DNA from: Ophiodon elongatus
Taxonomy: Eukaryota; Chordata; Actinopteri; Perciformes; Hexagrammidae
NCBI GenBank assembly: GCA_016806645.1
Contig: JACSYO010000944.1
Coordinates: forward strand, 61,219 to 125,218
Direction of reading: 5' to 3'
DNA: 64,000 nt
Every line of letters starts with the position of its first letter. Positions within the stretch are counted from its first letter, which is position 1. Position numbers and translations under genes: made by a program. Shown here in pieces: positions 58,936-64,000 of this stretch. The notes under the pieces were generated by a model that was not told where the DNA came from, made no database searches, and was given only the letters and a program-made list of their open reading frames with translations.

Positions 58936-59576
58936 AAGACTGACTGATCCAATCTACGATGTAGACATCAGGGGTCAAAGTGAAAAGGATACGTGTGAAG
59001 ACATTAAGGTGTTTCCAGAAGGCTTTGAACTAATATTGAAATATAAATGCATGTATTTTACATGCACACATGCTCCTGCCTTTGTTCCTGTCACCTGTGC
59101 CCCTGAACAGCCCACACATTCCATCAGAGAGGCCAGCATGCTGAAATAAGCACAACAGTGGAGCTGCACATGTCTGAGCTCTGCTCTCCTGCTCTGCTGA
59201 GAGGAGACTCTACTGAAGCTGTCAGCTGGACCATGAGCCTCTGAGGCTGCTCTCTTCTCTGTGTCACACACTGCTACTGTACATGGAGACTGCTGTCAGC
59301 TCAGCTCAGCTCCACTGACCACCAACTTTATTTAGAGCAAACAGAGCTCTACTGGAACAGTCAACAGCACAGAGGCACAGGCTTCTCCGCGAGGAGGTCT
59401 CTCCGGCATGTCAGGTGTTCTCAGGAAGGGAAGTCACTTCACATACCTTCAGAACTCGAGTCAGCAGCAGACGGACAGACGCACAATAAACATCCACGGT
59501 AGCTTTCATTTCCCCCTCAACTCCGGTGTTTCCTAGTGGAAAACCTCCGGACATACAAAGAAAACAATGATCCCTT

Positions 59577-59578
59577 GC
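59577..59578 (-). other. lsamp: GC-type 5' splice donor of exon 1
   Basis: The exon end reads CAAG and the intron starts GCAAGG. GC-AG introns are a known minority class and usually keep an otherwise strong donor consensus (AG before, AAG after), as here. This position gives the phase-1 junction expected for an IgLON leader exon. The nearest GT alternative, GTATGT further downstream, would give phase 2. Confidence 0.5.
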
Positions 59579-59642
59579 CTTGAAATCCAAAGAGGAGCGC
59601 GACGGCGGGGATCCACACGGTGTGTATCCAGAAGTAAAGCAT
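59579..59642 (-). CDS. lsamp: IgLON-family first coding exon (signal peptide), probably limbic system-associated membrane protein
   Basis: Minus-strand exon with ATG at 59642-59640 encoding 21 complete codons plus one base, so it ends in phase 1. The peptide begins MLYFWIHTVW and ends ALLFGFQ: a short polar start, then a hydrophobic core, as in a signal peptide. An in-frame TGA lies 15 nt upstream, there is no other ATG in the roughly 200 nt 5' of it, and the ATG context (GACACC-ATG) is favourable. Unspliced, the frame runs only 41 codons, so splicing is required. IgLON proteins (LSAMP, NTM, OPCML, NEGR1, IGLON5) are GPI-anchored neural adhesion molecules with three Ig domains; their leader exons end in phase 1 before a Gly. 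The W-I-H-T-V-W run and the F-Q-G junction resemble an alternative LSAMP leader most; the ALLF stretch also resembles one OPCML leader. Being an IgLON is fairly likely; the member assignment is less sure. The Ig-domain exons lie beyond the left edge. Confidence 0.7.
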
Positions 59643-59841
59643 GGTGTCCTTCAATCAGGTGCTAAAGCTCCGCGCTCTTCCCGACGAAGCTCCGTCTCCA
59701 GCGGTTAATTTACAGGAGAGAAAGCGCTGCGAATAAAGCCGAGCGGAGGAAGAAATCCCAGTCTGAACACTGCTGATGAACACAAGAGCTGGAGACTCTG
59801 TCACTGCTTTCACACGGACAGTAGCGACCCCTACCGACGCG

Positions 59842-59844
<3 letters not shown>
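59643..59844 (-). promoter_or_regulatory. lsamp: 5' UTR and core promoter region of the IgLON exon
   Basis: About 200 bp between the start codon and an (AG)n array, much richer in CpG than the rest of the window (for example around 59670-59700, 59733-59754 and 59823-59843). There is no clear TATA box, which fits a CpG-type promoter with dispersed starts. No upstream ATG is present on the minus strand. The transcription start cannot be fixed from sequence. Confidence 0.5.

Positions 59845-59936
<92 letters not shown>
59845..59936. repeat. (AG)46 microsatellite upstream of exon 1
   Basis: Perfect 92-bp AG array directly 5' of the CpG-rich promoter; on the gene's sense strand it reads CT. Homopurine arrays of this length can form triplex (H-DNA) structures and are commonly length-polymorphic. 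Confidence 0.97.
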
Positions 59937-59938
<2 letters not shown>

Positions 59939-60488
59939 CTGTGTGTGGTCAGTGTGTTTCTACTACAGCAGAGTCTCGTGGTTCAGGACTAATCCGAACA
60001 AATGCGATATGTTTCGTTCAGCAACACAACCATGATATTTCACATCGAGGCTCTCACTCCTTCTGCCTCTCAGCATGTTGACTGCTGGACAGGGAAACCA
60101 GTTAAGAAGAAGTAAGCAAGTCACGTGTTTGTTAGTCAACAATGTGTCACTATGTTTTTTATCTCTTTTCACTGTTAAACATTCAAACTCAGATGGAGTG
60201 TCAACAGTGGATATTAATGTCTGTAGGATGGAGATCTACATGGCTCACACATTTCTCCTCAGGCTGGTATGTAAAACACATGACTATCAAAAACATTACA
60301 AATAAGGACATGTTTCATGAGTTCTTTTATCAAACAGTAAATCTGCAATATTAACTGACACTACATATATCTTAAACACAGAATACATGGTGTATTTATT
60401 GTCTGACTTTTCCTTTGGACAGACAAGTACTTAATTAAAGAGAAAACTACTTTGAACATGTATTTAAAATGTAAAACGTGTCTTCTCA

Positions 60489-60489
<1 letters not shown>

Positions 60490-60531
<42 letters not shown>

Positions 60532-60549
60532 TATATATATATATATATT
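60490..60549. repeat. (AT)n microsatellite
   Basis: 60 bp of AT with one ACAC interruption near 60532-60536. Confidence 0.95.
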
Positions 60550-62800
60550 CCTTCTAGTGTATCTATACGAGCTGCTTAGTCCCACATGTCCCACTATCTG
60601 TTGGAGTTCAGAGTGAAGAGAGTCTAGTTTGTCTCACTGGAGAAAGTCAGCTATCTGTGTGAATACAAGTGTGGAGTTTTTCCCCAAAGAAATCCTGACA
60701 GTAGATTTATTACACCTAGTTCTCACAGAGCCACAGAAGGTGTTGCTTTAGTTATTCTATTTATCTCCAGCTGAAGTGAGAGCTTCTACACAAGACACAC
60801 CTTTTATAGTAATAAACTTCAAAGAACTGATGGTGAGATTTATATCCAAACGTGGCAACATTAAAGCTTTAGTATCACATTGTGTTAATATCAAAGCAGA
60901 CATCTCTACTGTAGAAATATACATCTCCAAACATTGATGCTAAAAATACACCAAACCTGCTCATATGGCTAAACACTTGTTAATGGTATCTATGTTAAAT
61001 AATATAAGATATGGGTGTGTTTCCACTTTCAATCACAGCATCAGCTTCAATCATAAACAGCAGTTAGCAGCAGCAGTAATGATACATGGCATTGTTTGAC
61101 TGTTCTGTTCAGTAAATGGCTGCACAGTTGTCACTAGATTTAGTGGGCTGAACTTAGTTTGTGATATTTTCCCTCACACGGAGGGAACAGTATTGATTGA
61201 GCTACATTCTACATTTGTATTATTGTTCCTTTGTGTTCTCAGTTTGGTTTCCTGTTAGTTTCCATCTGTGTTTAGCTTCCTCCCACGAGACCTCATGTCA
61301 CAGGTGGACTGTGTTTAGAGGTTTGTTTACGTCCCCAACCTGTTTCTGTCACACTGCTCGTTTGTATTTTATGCTCAGAGGAGATTCATTATGTTTTCAT
61401 TATAACAGAGAGAAACAAAGCAAAGGTTAGAATGAATCCCATCAAAATACTGTGATGAAAAATATAGTTTGCTGTCAAAGAAGTGAGACAGTTGATTCTT
61501 AGAGGAACAAGTCAAGTCTTGTTTCTTGTCAGTAACAGAATCATGTCGATCTTCAGTCTGAGTCACATCCATTAACACACTTCACAGATCAGCTCATAGG
61601 CCGCTGTGTGGATTATATACACAGTATGAACACATCATAATTCATTTAGGTACTGACTGTAAGGTAGGCAGAAACAACATGCATCTATTTTAATCATGGC
61701 TTCATGCATCAAATTCTGGACATATGCAAAACGTCCCACATTCGCTTCTGTAATAAGTAATTATGTGAATGAAATTATTTGACATTAGCTAGTGCAGCCA
61801 ATATATTTGCAGTATACTGAAATATTGCCAGGGTTGGAAGAACACATTAACGTCAGATGATGCAAGAAACAAGGCAGATGTCCCGGTTTATTTTGGTCTA
61901 TAATGTCGGACATGTGGAGACTTCACCACTGTTGGTGAAAACACATCCTCCTCATTACATTCCCTCATTAGTGAGAAAGATTCAGATTCATTTTACAGAG
62001 TGAAGTCTACTCATGTCGTATCATACTGAACACTTAGTTCAAAGCTCCTGACCTCCAAGTTTCTTGATTCATTATTAATTTTGAGCCCACAGTGTTTCTG
62101 TCCTCCAGCAAACTCAAAGCGATCTCATATATTAAGGAAAAGATATGAGGAGGAAATATGGAAACACATGAGTGCATTGAGAAAAAGGTCATGCGTCTGA
62201 ACACCAGACACAGAGATAATCAGAACCCTGAGATAAAGGAGGAAGATAATGAAGTAGAGCTAGGCAGAACATGATGGAGGTAGAGACCAAACAAAAGGCA
62301 GATAAATAAACCAGAACAGGTGAGAATAAAGTTGAAGTGATCTGTGATGATTCACATCTAGACATTTGACTCTGCATCACTCTGTTCCCACCAGAGACTC
62401 TCAGCTTTGATTCTTCTTCCCTGGATTGACTTGATGAACGGACCATGAACAAAACTGTTTTGATATTTGGAGTGTGTGTGTATGTGTGTGTGCTGTTTGC
62501 TTTAAACAGTAACTTAACAGACTCAAAGCAATGTTTCGCTGCCCTCTCTCCCAGCCTGTTCCATGTCTGATCACGCCCAGCATCACGGGTAGGTGTGGTT
62601 GTCTGGGTAAAAAGTGCACTCTGTTGCACCTGTAACCACACCCATCAGTGATGTCACCAGGTCCTGGAGTCCACCTTTACATCACAGCAGCATGCTGACA
62701 GGTTGAACCACTGGAGGTCAGCAAAGACAAGATGTTCTGGAGGTGTTAAGTTACTCTTTAAACTCCATCGTCAAACTAGAGTCCAGTGAGTTGATCATCC
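60550..62800. other. Upstream flank of exon 1
   Basis: No second exon or CpG island is visible. This could be 5' intergenic DNA or intron of a longer transcript with a distal first exon. Confidence 0.45.
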
Positions 62801-62805
62801 TCACT

Positions 62806-62822
62806 TTCAGCACCATGGACAG
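62806..62822 (+). promoter_or_regulatory. RE1/NRSE motif (REST/NRSF binding site), upstream of exon 1
   Basis: TTCAGCACCATGGACAG matches every position of the 17-bp RE1 consensus NTYAGMRCCNNRGMSAG. It lies about 3.2 kb 5' of the putative IgLON start codon. The downstream sequence (GAGACAGAGCAGCAGC) is related to that after the site at 12878, so both probably came from the same repeat. Confidence 0.6.
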
Positions 62823-63599
62823 AGACAGAGCAGCAGCAGAGCACAGAGCTCTGTTCACTGTGGAGACACAACTGCTGTTCTCACTACATTAATGAACAAC
62901 TGTCACTGTAATAAATAATTTTGTTGCAGTAATTTCATTTATGCAGTATTACTTCAAATTGCAAAGCACATGAGCTAGTATCGGTGTTACCATACATATC
63001 CGCCCCATTTACGGCTTATGCTTGCTTTAAAAACTAAGTTTAGATTTGCTATTTTCTCTGTTCACTTTTTGTCCCTGATTCTGGACTGCCCAGTTCTCCT
63101 GCACTGCTGTCCTGGTCACAGCTAACTCCACAATGAGGCCAATGATATCTCTGCTTTGGTACACATGCTCTAAACCAGCTGCTTCTGTTCACCAGCCAGA
63201 GAGGAGCTTCACCAGAGCTTAATGCTCTCACACATATCCACACTGAGCATGTGTGAACAAAGGTAAATGAGTCAGTTTAATGTAGGAAAGATCAGAAGGG
63301 TGCCACAGTTATGCTGATTCATTCTTTGTGTCAAACTATCTACCAAAGTCCTGAAGTCCAGTAGTCAGAGACCTTTTCATTGTTTAAAGTGTTCCTTCAC
63401 AGCAGGCCTGACCCTCACCAGTTACTGGAATATGAAATGGGACTGAAAGTTGACGTTCCATCCATCAGGTATCAGGATACAGCTCAGACAAGATCTGTAT
63501 TGATCTCACTAAATATGACCCCACAATAAACAGCACTCTCTCCACTCTGAGCTGTGACCACCAGAAGTGGATCGTTTACAGTAAAGTTGCAGATATTCT

Positions 63600-64000
63600 G
63601 TTCTACTTGTGCTCTGATGCTAATGACTGGTGGAGCTCCAGTTTCCTCCGTTGTTGGTCTCTGTCCTGAATAAAGAACTCCTCAGTCTATTTCTAGTGAC
63701 TCCATCCCAGTGGTTTCCGTCACACCAGACCCCCAGCTGATTACCTGTGACTCTGTAGAGAGCGTTGATTTATGACTGTTTTTCTCTCATTATACTTGAG
63801 CTCTCTGCTGCAACACTGCAGCTCTCAGCTGGCATGCAAACGTGGGAAAGCTTCCCAAAAGACTTTGGTTTGATAACAGTTTGCCTCTGACAGAGAGCCA
63901 AATGTCTGTAGAGCAGAACATCACTTTCTGGTTCAGCTCCAGTTTAAAGTGTGTTGGTCTCTGTCCCTGGATCGTTATTCCAGAGAGAGAAATGTATTTC
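63600..64000 (+). repeat. Possible dispersed repeat with internal duplication
   Basis: AGCTCCAGTTT followed by GTTGGTCTCTGTCC occurs twice (about 63634-63668 and 63935-63968). I recall a similar phrase from other perciform sequences. No coding domain. Runs off the right edge. Confidence 0.3.

Larger units (their letters stand above)
59340..59844 (-). promoter_or_regulatory. CpG-rich island spanning exon 1
   Basis: CpG dinucleotides cluster here (59388-59405, 59455-59500, 59595-59620, 59670-59700, 59733-59754, 59823-59843), whereas most of the 64 kb is strongly CpG-depleted. The island covers the coding exon and both sides of it, as expected for a germline-unmethylated vertebrate promoter. 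Boundaries are approximate. Confidence 0.55.

Noticed and set aside
59800..59840. RE1-like half site (ACGGACAG) in the promoter
   Set aside because: The left half of the motif does not match; only the right half-site is present.
59776..60081. Plus-strand frame with a long Arg-Glu repeat beside the promoter
   Set aside because: It is simply the translated (AG)n array.
62189..62641. 150-codon open frame on the minus strand upstream of exon 1
   Set aside because: No recognisable signal peptide or domain; composition and Thr/His runs reflect short repeats (THTYTHT from a GT tract).

Overview
The window looks like teleost fish nuclear DNA. It is AT-rich and full of long (CA/GT)n and (AG)n arrays. 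It carries fish-type transposon remnants: a piggyBac-like deletion derivative with TTAA flanks, hAT-type non-autonomous fragments, and an L2-clade LINE tail with its GGATA-loop hairpin. I see no bacterial or viral gene organisation, and almost no reading frame in it resembles a real protein-coding exon.

The one protein-coding feature I can support lies near the right end on the minus strand. A CpG-rich block (about 59340-59844) contains a short exon whose ATG is at 59642-59640. It encodes a 21-codon signal peptide, starting MLYFWIHTVW and ending ALLFGFQ, then breaks in phase 1 at a GC-type splice donor (59578-59577). The peptide, its length and the splice phase fit the first exon of an IgLON cell-adhesion gene and resemble one of the alternative LSAMP leaders most (W-hydrophobic-H-S/T-V-W near the start, F-x-x-Q-G at the junction). 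IgLON genes have very large first introns, so positions 1-59578 are best read as the start of that intron, transcribed right to left. Positions 59845-64000 are upstream flank, or intron if a further alternative first exon lies outside.

From left to right: 1-5190 has a GT array, a common teleost interspersed repeat at 3105-3560 and one partner of a repeat pair. A dispersed repeat of about 1.0-1.3 kb then occurs three times in the same orientation (5195-6190, 19725-20990, 37556-38790), with a short extra piece near 7190. The piggyBac derivative is at 8950-9805, an 835-bp near-palindromic fold-back element at 24330-25164, a 35-bp-arm hairpin at 29517-29624, a hAT end at 30340-30429, the L2 tail at 33583-33843 and a hAT internal fragment at 41696-41865. 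Long dinucleotide arrays dominate 45-60 kb.

The most interesting regulatory signal is three exact matches to the 17-bp RE1/NRSE consensus bound by the REST/NRSF repressor (12878, 21734, 62806), around and inside a neural adhesion gene. Two of them sit in related repeat sequence. Together with the long CA/UG arrays that the intron would transcribe, this suggests a neuronal gene whose control sequences were partly supplied by repeats. The gene identity and every regulatory role are inferred from sequence alone.
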